DNA of 64,000 nt from Persicitalea sp963716085 (GCA_963716085.1 OY970288.1:5394001-5458000), one strand, 5' to 3'; shown: positions 34,745-44,400, counted from the stretch's first letter. The notes: generated from the sequence alone by a model not told the origin. A program made the numbers and translations.

Positions 34745-36358
34745 ATGCCCCAGCCCATTTCCCTCCCCGAACTCATCGCCGACCTCGATGTCCGTTACGC
34801 CACGGCCAAGCTCGGCGGCGGCATCAAGAAAATCGAGCGCCAGCACAAAAAAGGAAAGCTCACCGCCCGTGAGCGCGTCGCCTATTTGCTTGATGATGAC
34901 GCGTACTTCCTGGAAGTGGGAGCCTTCGCGGGCGATGGCATGTACGAGGAAGAGGGCGGCTGCCCGGCGGGCGGCGTGGTGGTGGGGCTTGGCTACGTGG
35001 CCGGACGATTGTGCGTGGTCGTCGCCAACGACGCCACCGTGAAGGCGGGAGCCTGGTTTCCGATCACGGCCAAGAAAAACCTGCGGGCGCAGGAAATCGC
35101 GCTGGAAAATCGCTTGCCGATCATTTATTTGGTGGATAGCGCGGGGGTGTACCTCCCAATGCAAGCCGAGGTTTTTGCCGACAAGGAACACTTTGGCCGC
35201 GTTTTCAGGAACAACGCGCAGCTATCGGCCCTGGGCATTCCGCAGATTGCCGCCGTCATGGGCAGTTGCGTGGCGGGTGGGGCGTATCTGCCCGTCATGT
35301 CCGACGAGGCGCTGATCGTGGAAGGTACGGGATCGGTGTTTCTGGCTGGACCGTATCTGGTCAAATCGTCCATCGGCGAGAGCGTGGACGCCGAGACGCT
35401 GGGCGGTGCGACGATGCACAGCGAGATTTCGGGCGTGATCGACAACAAATACCCTGACGACCCAAGCTGCCTGGACGCTATCCGCAAGTCGATGGGCAAG
35501 CTGGGCACGCCCGAAAGTGCCGGATTCAGCCGCACGGAAGCCGCAGTACCCGAGCGGCAACCCGACGAAATCTTCGACATTCTGCCCGCCGACCGCTTCA
35601 AGCCCTACGACATGGCGCAGTTGCTGGAATGCATTGTGGATGCTTCCGACCTGGACGAGTACAAGCCCGACTACGGCAAAACGCTCCTCTGTGCCACCGC
35701 CCGCGTGGACGGCTGGGCCGTGGGCATCGTCGCGAATCAGCGCACCGTCGTCAAATCGGGTAAGGGCGAGATGCAGATGGGCGGCGTAATCTACGGCGAG
35801 GCCGCCGACAAGGCCGCGCGCTTTATTATGACCTGCAACCAGAAGAAAATTCCACTGCTGTTTTTCCAGGACGTGACGGGCTTCATGGTCGGCAGCCGCG
35901 CCGAGCAGGGCGGCATCATCAAGGATGGAGCCAAGATGGTCAATGCCGTGTCGAATTCCGTGGTGCCGAAGTTCACGTTCATAGTGGGCAACTCTTACGG
36001 CGCGGGCAACTACGCCATGTGCGGCAAGGCCTACGACCCGCGCCTGATTTACGCCTGGCCCACCGCCCAGATGGCCGTAATGAGCGGAGCCGCCGCCGCC
36101 AAAACCCTCGTCCAAATCGAGGCAGGTTCGCTCAAAGCCAAGGGAAAAGAACTCAGCGAAGAAGCCGAAGCCGAGCTTTTGAAAGAAATCACCGACCGAT
36201 ACGACGCCCAACTCTCACCTTACTACGCCGCCGCCCGCCTGTGGGTGGACGGCATCATCGACCCGCGCGAAACGAGGCGCATTATTTCGCTGGGCATCGA
36301 GGCGGCCAATCAGGCCCCGATTACGAAGGGGTTCAATGTGGGGGCGATTCAGGTGTAA
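34745..36358 (+). CDS. Acyl-CoA carboxylase carboxyltransferase subunit beta
   Basis: A 537-residue biotin-dependent carboxyltransferase from the ATG at 34745. It has both crotonase-like halves: GGVVVGLGYVAGRLCVVVANDATVKAG and LPIIYLVDSAGVYLPMQ, then MGSCVAGGAYLPVMSDE, and in the second half LLFFQDVTGFMVGS, GNSYGAGNYAMCGKAYDPR and WPTAQMAVMSG. The pattern PIIYLVDSAGVYLPMQ fits methylcrotonyl-CoA-type carboxyltransferases (leucine breakdown) better than propionyl-CoA ones. No biotin carboxylase gene is adjacent, so the exact substrate is not fixed. Confidence 0.92.
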   Translation: MPQPISLPELIADLDVRYATAKLGGGIKKIERQHKKGKLTARERVAYLLDDDAYFLEVGAFAGDGMYEEEGGCPAGGVVVGLGYVAGRLCVVVANDATVKAGAWFPITAKKNLRAQEIALENRLPIIYLVDSAGVYLPMQAEVFADKEHFGRVFRNNAQLSALGIPQIAAVMGSCVAGGAYLPVMSDEALIVEGTGSVFLAGPYLVKSSIGESVDAETLGGATMHSEISGVIDNKYPDDPSCLDAIRKSMGKLGTPESAGFSRTEAAVPERQPDEIFDILPADRFKPYDMAQLLECIVDASDLDEYKPDYGKTLLCATARVDGWAVGIVANQRTVVKSGKGEMQMGGVIYGEAADKAARFIMTCNQKKIPLLFFQDVTGFMVGSRAEQGGIIKDGAKMVNAVSNSVVPKFTFIVGNSYGAGNYAMCGKAYDPRLIYAWPTAQMAVMSGAAAAKTLVQIEAGSLKAKGKELSEEAEAELLKEITDRYDAQLSPYYAAARLWVDGIIDPRETRRIISLGIEAANQAPITKGFNVGAIQV

Positions 36359-36416
36359 GTACTAGCTAATGGCGTAATCATTGATAAACTGTTTTTTATA
36401 AAAGTCAGAATTGAGG

Positions 36417-36424
36417 TAGTTTTG
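36417..36424 (+). promoter_or_regulatory. Candidate -7 box TAGTTTTG for the AAA/DUF4143 gene
   Basis: TAGTTTTG fits TAnnTTTG and lies 18 bases before the ATG at 36443, between two copies of TTTTATAAAA. Confidence 0.45.
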
Positions 36425-36442
36425 TCTTTTATAAAAACCAAA

Positions 36443-37637
36443 ATGGAAAGTCTTTTCACTAAATACCTCCCCAAACTACAGCGAACAACTACGGAATTCG
36501 TTCGGAACAAAATCCACGAAATCGACTGGCAATCCAACCGACTCATCGGGATTAAGGGCGCGCGGGGCGGGTAAGACTACGCTGCTGCTACAGTATCTCA
36601 AGTTGAATCCTGCCCCTACGGGACAAGTGCTTTATGTCAGTCTGGACGATCTGTACTTCAGCGCGCATCGACTCTACAGTTTGGGGACTGAGTTTGCGCA
36701 GAAAGGCGGGCAGTTGTTAATGCTCGACGAAGTACACCGCTATGCCAACTGGTCACAGGAGGTCAAGAACCTTTACGACGACTTCCCGGACTTGCGCATT
36801 GTTTTTACGGGTTCATCTATCATGCACCTCGAGCGCAGCAAAGCTGACCTCAGCCGTCGCGCGGTCATGTATACGCTGTCCGGACTATCCTTTCGGGAGT
36901 TCCTGCAAATCCAACGAATTGCCGACTGGCCCAAAATTACCCTGAATGACTTGCTGACCCGGCACATCGAGCTGGCTACCGATCTCACCAGCCAGGTAAA
37001 GCCGCTGGCACACTTAGGCGACTACTGGAAGTACGGATATTATCCTTATTTCCTTGAAAATAAGGAGGTCTACGCCCAGAAGCTGACCGAAACCATCAAA
37101 CTGAGCCTGGAACTGGATCTTCCGGCAGTGTATGGTGTCAGCTATGCTACGGTAGACAAAATCAAGCAGTTGCTTGTCGTACTGGCCGAAAGCGTTCCTT
37201 TCAAGCCTAACATTAGCAAGCTTAGCGAGTTGCTGCAAGCGACCCGGGGTTCGGTAGTGGAGTACTTGCATTATTTGGAAGAGCTAGGCGTCCTGAGCCT
37301 GCTACACCGCGACAGCTTCGGCATCACCCGGATGCAAAAGCCGGACAAGATTTACCTTAGCCACCCTAACCTACAGTACGCTCTTCACCTGAGCCAGCCC
37401 GATAAGGGTACGCTGCGTGAGAGTTTCCTGCTCAGTCAGGTTCTGCCCAAACACCAAGTCGAATACACCGATCAAGGCGACTTCCGCCTCGACCGCCGGA
37501 TCATCATCGAAGTAGGCGGCGCGAACAAAAGTCGTCGCCAAATCGCCGTTCTCAGCGACGCTTACGTAGCGGCAGATGACATCGAGATCGGCTACGGATC
37601 TAAGGTGCCGCTCTGGATGTTCGGACTGTTGTATTGA
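36443..37637 (+). pseudogene. AAA ATPase with DUF4143, frameshifted in the P-loop
   Basis: The first frame (36443-36574) runs MESLFTKYLPKLQRTTTEF through LIGIKGARGG and stops at TAA. From 36570 the frame two bases along continues the family: GKTTLLLQYLKLN, then LMLDEVHRYANWSQEVKNL (Walker B), IVFTGSSIMHLERSKADLSRR and the DUF4143 C-terminal domain to 37637. The expected P-loop is GARGxGKTT, so two bases (GC) are missing in a GC-repeat context at about 36566-36570. The reading frame after the break is otherwise intact over 350 codons. This is recent decay, a sequencing error, or less likely programmed shifting. The role of these ATPases is unknown. Confidence 0.85.
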
Positions 37638-37679
37638 AGGAAACAACACACTCTCTCACACTGGGCGGAACGAATTCTT

Positions 37680-38891
37680 CTACCAGTCGAACATCGTCCC
37701 GTCCGTCAGGCGGTTGACAGGCAGGTACGCGGGTTGGTAGGGGTACTTTGCGGCCAGTTCCTCGTCGATGTCCACGCCCAGGCCCGGCGCATCGGTCAGA
37801 TACAGAAAGCCTTTCTCAAAATAGTAGCCGTGCGGAAAAACCTCGTTCGTCAGGTCGTGGTGGCCCATGTATTCCTGAATACCGAAGTTGTTGATGGCCG
37901 TGTCGAGATGCAGGCAGGCCGCCAGACATATCGGCGACATATCGGAAGCCCCGTGACAGCCCATCTTGACCTGGTACAACTCGGCCAGGGCGGCGATTTT
38001 TCGCAGCGGCGTCAGGCCGCCACCGTGCGAGACGGTCATGCGCAGGTAGTCGATGAGCTGCTCGGTGATGAGTTGCTGGCAGTCGAAAATGGTATTGAAC
38101 ACCTCCCCGACCGCCAGCGGCGTGGTGGTATGCTGCCGGATGAGCCGGAAGCCCTGCTGCAACTCGGCGGCCACGGTATCTTCCAGCCAGAAAAGATGGT
38201 AGGGTTCCAGTGCCTTGCCCAGCCGCGCCGCTTCGGTGGGCGTCAGGCGGTGGTGGGCGTCGTGCAGCAGGTGCAGCTCCTCGCCGAAAGTATCGCGCAC
38301 TTTCTCCAGTAATTTCGGCACGAAGCGCAGGTACTTGGCCGTGTCCCAGCTTTCTTCGTTGGGCTGGCCGCTCCGGCTGGCGGGTTCGTAGGCCTGGCCT
38401 TTTTCGCCGATGCCGTAAATCTTTTCCAGCCCCGGCACGCCGCTCTGCACCCGCACGGCTTCGTAGCCCAGTTCGGTCAGTTCGGCCACTTTTTCCAGCG
38501 TGTCATCGATGGTACGGCCGTTGGCGTGGGTGTAGCACAGCATCCGGTGGCGGCTCTTGCCGCCCAGCAAATTGTACAAAGGCACGCCGAGTGCCTTGCC
38601 CTTGATGTCCCACAGCGCCATGTCGATGGCCCCGATGGCCGCCATCGTCACGGGGCCGCGCCGCCAGTACGCGCCTTTGTAAAAATACTGCCAAATGTCC
38701 TCGGTGTCGAACGGATCGCGCCCGATGAGGCAGGGAATCAGGTGGTCTTGCAAATAACTCGCCACTGCCCCTTCGCGTCCGTTGAGCGTAGCGTCGCCGA
38801 TGCCGTAAACACCTTCGTCGGTCAGGATTTTTAGGGTGACAAAATTGCGACCTGGAGAGGAGACGATGAGGCGGGCGGAGAGGATTTTCAT
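37680..38891 (-). CDS. manD: D-mannonate dehydratase, ManD type (enolase superfamily)
   Basis: A 403-residue enolase-superfamily enzyme very close in sequence pattern to characterised ManD: PGRNFVTLKILTDEGVYGIGDATLNGRE, EDIWQYFYKGAYWRRGPVTM and a C-terminus AAKYPYQPAYLPVNRLTDGTMFDW. Metal ligands are Asp211, Glu237 and Glu263. Catalytic His213, Arg147 and Tyr159 are in place. ManD dehydrates D-mannonate to 2-keto-3-deoxygluconate in glucuronate breakdown. It lies downstream of a hexuronate-type transporter on the same strand, separated by a repeat array. Some ManD homologues are poor enzymes, so activity is inferred. Confidence 0.93.
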   Translation of the reverse strand: MKILSARLIVSSPGRNFVTLKILTDEGVYGIGDATLNGREGAVASYLQDHLIPCLIGRDPFDTEDIWQYFYKGAYWRRGPVTMAAIGAIDMALWDIKGKALGVPLYNLLGGKSRHRMLCYTHANGRTIDDTLEKVAELTELGYEAVRVQSGVPGLEKIYGIGEKGQAYEPASRSGQPNEESWDTAKYLRFVPKLLEKVRDTFGEELHLLHDAHHRLTPTEAARLGKALEPYHLFWLEDTVAAELQQGFRLIRQHTTTPLAVGEVFNTIFDCQQLITEQLIDYLRMTVSHGGGLTPLRKIAALAELYQVKMGCHGASDMSPICLAACLHLDTAINNFGIQEYMGHHDLTNEVFPHGYYFEKGFLYLTDAPGLGVDIDEELAAKYPYQPAYLPVNRLTDGTMFDW

Positions 38892-38920
38892 GTGTATGGA
38901 AAGATTGGGGTTGAAAAAAG

Positions 38921-39019
38921 GGGTTAACGGTCAACGGTTCGCGGATTTCAGAATTCGTAATCAAAAGGAAATCGTAGAACGCCGATTAACCGTTGACCGT
39001 TGACCGTTGACCGTTGACC
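38921..39019. repeat. Imperfect inverted repeat with 7-bp TTGACCG units
   Basis: The right side (38986-39019) reads TTAACCG and then three TTGACCG units ending TTGACCC. The left side (38922-38939) is the near-exact complement (GGTTAACGGTCAACGGTT). The two arms can pair across about 48 bases. It fills the gap between the transporter gene and manD, so it may act as a processing or termination structure. Confidence 0.75.
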
Positions 39020-39030
39020 CGAAAACTAAC

Positions 39031-40380
39031 TCAAAAGCGCACCTTCTCTAACCTCGGAATTAAAAAGTGAATAATCACCAGCGCCACCAAATAACTGGTG
39101 CTGGCAAATACAAACAGCGGCACGTAGCCCAGCTTCACGATCATCAGCCCCGTGGCGGCGGCGAAAAGGGCGCTGGCGATGGAACCGAACAGCCCGCCGA
39201 TCCCCACCACCGAAGCGACGGCCTGCTTAGGGAATACGTCGGAAATAATCGTGAAGTTATTGACCGAAAAGCCCTGATGCGCGGCGGTGGCCAGGGAAAT
39301 GAGGGCGATGGCCAAGCGGTAATCGGTGGTGAAGGAGGCGAAGAAAACGGGCAGTACGCAGAGTGCACAAACCAGCATCGTGACCTTACGCGCCCCATTG
39401 GGCGTCCAGCCCCGGCGGAGCAGAAACGACGAAAGCCAACCGAAGGCAATATTGCCCAAGTCCGACACCAGGTAAATAATCAAGAAGGGCAAGCCAACGT
39501 TTTTAAGGTCGAGTTTTTGGATAAAGGCTTCGTTATTGTTGAAAAAATCCGGCAGCCAGGTCAGGTAAAACCACCACACGGGGTCGGAAAGCACCTTGCC
39601 CGTGATGAAGGCCCAGGTCTGGCGGTACCGCAGCAGTTTGAACCAAGAGGGTTTCGGCGCATCGTCGGTCGGTTCGGGGTCGTCGCTGCTTTTGATGTAG
39701 TTGTATTCCTCGGCGCTGAGGCTGGGATGCTCCTGCGGGCGGTGGTACAGCCACAGCCAAATCGCCAGCAGCCCGAAACCCAAACTACCCGTAACGATAA
39801 AGGCCGACCGCCAGCCGTATTCCACCGTGAGCCACGGAATGGCCACGGCGGTGAGGATGATGCCGATGTTAGCCCCCGAGTTGAAGACGCCCGTTGCCAG
39901 CGCCCGCTCGCGCTGCGGAAACCACTCCGCCACCGACTTGATGGCCGAGGGGTAGTTGCCCGCTTCGCCAAAACCCAAAGCAAAGCGCGCCACGACCAAT
40001 CCCCGGATCGAATTCACCCAGCCCAAAGCGATGCCCGCCAACGACCACAGCGCAATGGACAGTGAAAAGCCCCGTCGGGTACCGACGCGGTCAATGAACC
40101 AGCCCACGAAGATAAAGCCCAATCCGTAAGCCCATTTGAAGGCGGAATCCACGTAGCCCATCTGCACGCGGAAGCGGTCGAGGTCGGCGGCGGTGAGCAC
40201 CTGCCCGAGGGGAATGCCGAGCATTTCGCGACGGAAATTTTCGTCCAGCATCGTGAATGACAGCACGCTGCGGTCGATGTAGTTGATTGTGGTCGCCAGC
40301 ATCAGCACCACGGCGATGAGCCAGCGGTAGTTGCCCTGGGGTTTGGGGAGCGGAGTCTTCGGCAACGAGCGGGTGGTCAA
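39031..40380 (-). CDS. MFS transporter, hexuronate (ExuT-like) type
   Basis: A 449-residue 12-helix major facilitator of the anion:cation symporter group. Features are YRWLIAVVLMLATTINYIDRSVLSF in helix 1, the loop motif GWFIDRVGTRRGFSLSIALWS, the ExuT-like RFALGFGEAGNYPSAIKSVAEWFP, and ISDVFPKQAVASVVGIGGLFGS in the second half. It likely imports glucuronate or galacturonate. manD follows on the same strand, so the two probably serve uronate use; other pathway genes (uxaC, kdgK) are not in the window. Confidence 0.9.
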   Translation of the reverse strand: MTTRSLPKTPLPKPQGNYRWLIAVVLMLATTINYIDRSVLSFTMLDENFRREMLGIPLGQVLTAADLDRFRVQMGYVDSAFKWAYGLGFIFVGWFIDRVGTRRGFSLSIALWSLAGIALGWVNSIRGLVVARFALGFGEAGNYPSAIKSVAEWFPQRERALATGVFNSGANIGIILTAVAIPWLTVEYGWRSAFIVTGSLGFGLLAIWLWLYHRPQEHPSLSAEEYNYIKSSDDPEPTDDAPKPSWFKLLRYRQTWAFITGKVLSDPVWWFYLTWLPDFFNNNEAFIQKLDLKNVGLPFLIIYLVSDLGNIAFGWLSSFLLRRGWTPNGARKVTMLVCALCVLPVFFASFTTDYRLAIALISLATAAHQGFSVNNFTIISDVFPKQAVASVVGIGGLFGSIASALFAAATGLMIVKLGYVPLFVFASTSYLVALVIIHFLIPRLEKVRF

Positions 40381-40550
40381 CAGTGTGCAAAGAATTACGA
40401 AAATGAGCAGCTACGCTAAGTAAGGACGTAAGGCGGCCGATTTACTGGTTGCTTGAAAAGGCGAAAATATTTTTTAAAACAAGAAAATACCCTACGCGTC
40501 GTTCTTAAATTCCCCGCCCGCTTACACGTTGAAAGCCAATCCTTACCGCT

Positions 40551-41789
40551 ATGAGAAAGACGCACGGACTTCTTGTTTTCCTTACTGCCATCATCCTAAG
40601 CTGCACCCCGCCCGACGCCGCACTCAAGAAAAACTACCAACTCGACCCTACGCAGACGCTGCGGCTGGACACGCCCGAAGCCCAGGAAATCCTGATCGGC
40701 GATGAATTGGATTTGCGGAATCTGGTACGGGTAACCGATCAAAGCGGGCAATCCGTGAGCGTGCCGGCTCAGGCGGTTCAGTACTTTGTCAATAATCAAC
40801 CGGTGAGCAGCGCGCAGTTCCGGGCTATGGCGGTCGGTAGTTATACTTTCGCGGTGAGAATCGGCAACCGGACGAGTAACACGCTTGCCGTCTCGGTATT
40901 GCCATACAAACTAGTGCGGATTCCTGTCGTGTTCCACACGGTGAACTCCACACTTACCCAGGCGCAGATCGACCGGATGATCAAGGGCATGACGGATGCT
41001 TTCCGCAACAAATGGAACCCCTACAATGGGGCCAAAGACGACAGGGCGGTGGATAATTTCGTGGAGTTTTACGCCGCCGAGACCAACCCCACGGGCCAGA
41101 GGCTCGCACTGGATGGCCTGAACGCCGTGACTTCCACCCGCACGACTTTTACCTCCAAACAAGCCGTCTACGATGCGTGGGACAACTACTGGAACCCCAA
41201 CCGCTTCCTGAATGTGTGGGTGTACGATATTTCGCGGGAAGAAAGCCTGAGCGGCTTTGCGTACAATTTGCCCGTAACGCAGGCCAGCGCGGGCTTCCGC
41301 ACGCAGTCGGCCACCCGCAGCTCGCCGGATCTGCCCTACGGCGTGTATCTCAACCAAAGCGATGTCAACGACAGCCGCTCCGCCACGCTGGCGCACGAGG
41401 CGGGCCACGTGCTGGGCCTGAACCACGTATTCGACGGCAACGGCGACGAGCACAATGGCTGTAGCACCAAAGACCCCGACTACTGCGCCGACACGCCCTT
41501 CTACGACCGCGCCGCCTACATGGACAACTACCGCACGCTGCGCCAGCGCCGCACCGCCTGTGATGGTACCGCCTTCGTCAGCACCAACATTATGGATTAC
41601 TACCTGGGCTTCGAAAACTCCTTCACCCGCGACCAGCGCGACCGCATTCAGCACACGCTCAACTACGGACGTTGGTTTCCCTCCCCCGCCAACAGCAACG
41701 CCAGGGCGCGGCAGGGTGCCGAACCCGATTTCGTGCAAAGACCCGACGATTATGTGTTCGTCCCGCCCGTCATCTGCGGTAAGGAATAA
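40551..41789 (+). CDS. M43-family zinc metalloprotease lipoprotein
   Basis: A 412-residue protein with a lipoprotein signal (FLTAIILSC). An N-terminal beta domain (about 20-120) is followed by a metalloprotease domain. The zinc motif is TLAHEAGHVLGLNHVFDG (HExxHxxGxxH), with CSTKDPDYCADTPFY and the Met-turn block NIMDY downstream. This is the pappalysin-like M43 (cytophagalysin) group, typically surface or periplasmic in Bacteroidota. It is monocistronic, between the divergent transporter gene and ruvB. Confidence 0.9.
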   Translation: MRKTHGLLVFLTAIILSCTPPDAALKKNYQLDPTQTLRLDTPEAQEILIGDELDLRNLVRVTDQSGQSVSVPAQAVQYFVNNQPVSSAQFRAMAVGSYTFAVRIGNRTSNTLAVSVLPYKLVRIPVVFHTVNSTLTQAQIDRMIKGMTDAFRNKWNPYNGAKDDRAVDNFVEFYAAETNPTGQRLALDGLNAVTSTRTTFTSKQAVYDAWDNYWNPNRFLNVWVYDISREESLSGFAYNLPVTQASAGFRTQSATRSSPDLPYGVYLNQSDVNDSRSATLAHEAGHVLGLNHVFDGNGDEHNGCSTKDPDYCADTPFYDRAAYMDNYRTLRQRRTACDGTAFVSTNIMDYYLGFENSFTRDQRDRIQHTLNYGRWFPSPANSNARARQGAEPDFVQRPDDYVFVPPVICGKE

Positions 41790-41820
41790 ATTCTCCCGAT
41801 ACTTTCCCGTCCAAAAGCCG

Positions 41821-41828
41821 TATTTTTG
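41821..41828 (+). promoter_or_regulatory. Candidate -7 box TATTTTTG for ruvB
   Basis: TATTTTTG fits TAnnTTTG and lies 26 bases before the ATG at 41855. It fits better with that ATG than with the upstream TTG at 41843. Confidence 0.5.
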
Positions 41829-41854
41829 GTTTTTGGGAATATTTGAAAAAAATC

Positions 41855-42880
41855 ATGCGGAAAGAATACATGAGCGGGGAAGGCGAAAGCCTGTCCAACA
41901 CCGAAAAAGACATAGAGAAGGCGCTGCGGCCGCTGTCGTTCGAGGATTTTACGGGGCAGGAGAAAATACTGGAAAACCTAAAAATCTTCGTGAAAGCCGC
42001 CAAGCAGCGCGGCGACGCCCTCGACCACGTGCTGCTCCACGGTCCGCCGGGCCTGGGCAAAACGACCCTGTCGCACATCGTGGCCAACGAACTGGAGGCC
42101 AACATCAAGATCACTTCCGGCCCGGTCATGGACAAGCCCAGCGACCTGGCCGGACTGCTGACCAACCTGCAGCCCGGTGACGTCCTTTTCATCGACGAAA
42201 TCCACCGCCTCAATCCCATTGTGGAGGAGTACTTGTACTCGGCGATGGAGGATTATAAAATCGACATCATGCTCGACAGCGGCCCTAACGCCCGTTCGGT
42301 GCAAATTGGTTTGAACCCATTTACCCTTGTGGGCGCCACGACCCGCGCCGGGCTGCTGACCTCGCCCCTCCGGGCGCGCTTCGGCATCAATGCCCGGCTG
42401 GAATACTACGATGCTAAATTGTTGACGACCATCGTACTGCGTTCGGCGGACCTGCTCGGTTCACCCATCGACGACGAAGCCGCTTACGAACTCGCCCGCC
42501 GTAGCCGGGGAACGCCCCGCATCGCCAACAACCTATTGCGCCGCACCCGCGATTTCGCCCAGGTGAAGGGAAAAGGCCATATCACGGTCGCTATCGCCGA
42601 AATGGCTCTCACGGCCCTCGACGTGGATCAAAACGGCCTGGACGAAATGGACAACCGCATCCTGACCACCATCATCGAAAAATTCAAAGGCGGCCCCGTG
42701 GGCTTATCCACCATCGCTACGGCTTGCAGCGAGGAAGCCGAAACGATCGAGGAGGTGTATGAGCCGTTTTTGATCCAGGAAGGTTACCTCAAGCGTACCG
42801 CCCGTGGTCGCGAAGCCACCGAAATGGCCTACCGGCATTTGGGTATCTTGCCAAGCCATCGAACGGGGGAGTTATTTTAG
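41855..42880 (+). CDS. ruvB: Holliday junction branch migration helicase RuvB
   Basis: A 341-residue AAA+ motor from the ATG at 41855. Motifs are ALRPLSFEDFTGQEKI at the N-terminus, Walker A GPPGLGKT (63-70), Walker B DVLFIDEIHRLNPIVEEYLY, sensor VGATTRAGLLTSPLRARFG and the C-terminal winged helix (IATACSEEAETIEEVYEPFLIQEGYLKRTARGR). It drives branch migration with RuvA, which is not encoded nearby. Its stop overlaps the stop of the convergent xylulokinase gene by four bases. Confidence 0.98.
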   Translation: MRKEYMSGEGESLSNTEKDIEKALRPLSFEDFTGQEKILENLKIFVKAAKQRGDALDHVLLHGPPGLGKTTLSHIVANELEANIKITSGPVMDKPSDLAGLLTNLQPGDVLFIDEIHRLNPIVEEYLYSAMEDYKIDIMLDSGPNARSVQIGLNPFTLVGATTRAGLLTSPLRARFGINARLEYYDAKLLTTIVLRSADLLGSPIDDEAAYELARRSRGTPRIANNLLRRTRDFAQVKGKGHITVAIAEMALTALDVDQNGLDEMDNRILTTIIEKFKGGPVGLSTIATACSEEAETIEEVYEPFLIQEGYLKRTARGREATEMAYRHLGILPSHRTGELF

Positions 42881-44358
42881 GGTTGGGTGAGGCCTGATTT
42901 CCACTTTTCGTACGCTTCCCGATATTCCTCCGCCCGCGCGGCGTCGGGTTCGAGGGTGTGCGTGGCGGTAAGGCCGACGAAGGCCTCCTCACGGTTTTTG
43001 TAGTGGCCCAGGCCCATTCCCGCGCCTCGGGCGGCTCCCTGAGCGCCATCGGTATTGTAGAGCTCGACCGTGGCACCGGAAATATTGGCGAAGGTTTCGC
43101 GGAAAATGGGGCTGAGAAACATATTGGCTTCCCCGGCGCGGATGTTTTTGAGCGACACGCCCAGATTTTCCATCACCTGCATGCCGTAGTAAAGCGCGAA
43201 AACGATGCCTTCCTGCGATGCCCGAATGAGGTGGCTCAGGCCGTGGCGGTTGAACTGCAAGCCCTGAAAAGTAGCACCGGGGTCGCGGTTGCAGAGCATC
43301 CGCTCTGCCCCGTTGCCGAAGGGCAGGCATAGCAGACCGTCGGAGCCGATGGGCGCTTTGGCGGCGATGTCGTTCATTTCGGCGTAGGACACGCTGCGGT
43401 TCAGGATGTTGTTGCGCAGCCAACTGTTAACGATGCCCGTGCCGTTGACGCACAGCAGTACGCCGTAGCGCGGCGTTCCAAGCTTGTGGTTGACGTGCAA
43501 AAAAGTATTGACCCGTGATTCGGCGTCGTATTTCGACTGGTCGCTTACGCCGTACACCACGCCCGAAGTACCCGCCGTGGCGGCCACCTCGCCCGGTTCC
43601 AGGACGTTCAGCGAAAAAGCGTTGTTGGGTTGATCCCCGGCGCGGTAGGTCACGGGCGTTCCTTCGGCCAGGCCCAGGGCTTCGGCGGCCTTGGTTGTCA
43701 GTGTCCCCTGGTCGCCAAAGGTGGGGAAAACCTGCGGGAGCAGATCGGCCTCGAAACCGAAGTGATCGAGCAGAAATCCAGCGGGTTGCTCGTCCAGGAA
43801 ATCCCAAAAAATTCCCTCCGACAGGCCCGAGGGCGTCGTGGCGACCTCGTCGGTCATACGGGCCGCGAGGTAGTCGCCGGGCAGCATGAACTTGTGGACT
43901 TTGGCGTAAATGGCTGGCTCATTCTGCTTGACCCACGCCAGTTTGGAAGCGGTGAAATTCCCCGGAGAGTTGAGCAGGTGCGGCAGCACCACATCTGGCC
44001 CCATCGCTTCCAGGGCGGCATTGCCCACTTCCACGGCGCGACTGTCGCACCAGATGATCGACGGGCGCAGCACGTTCATTTCCCTGTCCACCACCACCAG
44101 ACCGTGCATTTGGTAAGAAATGCCGATGGCCTTTACATCCCCGGCGGCAATCCCGGACTGCTGCATCACGGCTTTCGAGGCGCGGCAGGCGTTGGCCCAC
44201 CACTGCTCGGGCTGCTGCTCGGCGAAGCCGGGTTGCGGCGCGTTCATCGGCATTTCGGTTTCGGGGAAGAATGCCGATGCCACGACTTTTCCCGTATCGG
44301 CGGCCAACAGGCAAGCTTTCACGGACGAACTGCCGACATCGAATCCAAGGAGGTACAT
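42877..44358 (-). CDS. xylB: Xylulokinase (FGGY family)
   Basis: A 493-residue sugar kinase from the ATG at 44358. It has the FGGY actin-like ATPase fold: LLGFDVGSSSVKACLL, then GISYQMHGLVVVD, RPSIIWCDSRAVEVG, DQPNNAFSLNVLEPGEVAATAGTSGV and the C-terminal block GAARGAGMGLGHY. The combination fits xylulokinase, which makes D-xylulose 5-phosphate for the pentose phosphate pathway. No xylose isomerase gene is adjacent. The final four bases overlap the end of ruvB. Confidence 0.9.
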   Translation of the reverse strand: MYLLGFDVGSSSVKACLLAADTGKVVASAFFPETEMPMNAPQPGFAEQQPEQWWANACRASKAVMQQSGIAAGDVKAIGISYQMHGLVVVDREMNVLRPSIIWCDSRAVEVGNAALEAMGPDVVLPHLLNSPGNFTASKLAWVKQNEPAIYAKVHKFMLPGDYLAARMTDEVATTPSGLSEGIFWDFLDEQPAGFLLDHFGFEADLLPQVFPTFGDQGTLTTKAAEALGLAEGTPVTYRAGDQPNNAFSLNVLEPGEVAATAGTSGVVYGVSDQSKYDAESRVNTFLHVNHKLGTPRYGVLLCVNGTGIVNSWLRNNILNRSVSYAEMNDIAAKAPIGSDGLLCLPFGNGAERMLCNRDPGATFQGLQFNRHGLSHLIRASQEGIVFALYYGMQVMENLGVSLKNIRAGEANMFLSPIFRETFANISGATVELYNTDGAQGAARGAGMGLGHYKNREEAFVGLTATHTLEPDAARAEEYREAYEKWKSGLTQP

Positions 44359-44392
44359 AGGCTTACGGGGTTTGGAGGGTTGGGATAAGCGA

Positions 44393-44400
44393 CAAAGGTA
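44393..44400 (-). promoter_or_regulatory. Candidate -7 box TACCTTTG for xylB
   Basis: TACCTTTG on the minus strand (caaaggta on plus) lies 34 bases upstream of the xylB ATG at 44358, which gives a short leader. It lies in the divergent gap shared with the GMC oxidoreductase gene. Confidence 0.6.

Noticed and set aside
35222..36211. Long 329-residue frame antisense to the acyl-CoA carboxylase gene
   Set aside because: GC-rich antisense shadow of a strongly supported gene; composition is His/Gly/Val-rich with no family match.
36443..37637. Programmed ribosomal frameshift in the AAA/DUF4143 gene
   Set aside because: No slippery heptamer or downstream structure was seen, and a simple shift would leave the P-loop one residue short.
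39067..40065. Plus-strand 332-residue frame antisense to the MFS transporter
   Set aside because: Shadow of the transporter; unusual Gly/Arg/His/Gln composition and no motif.
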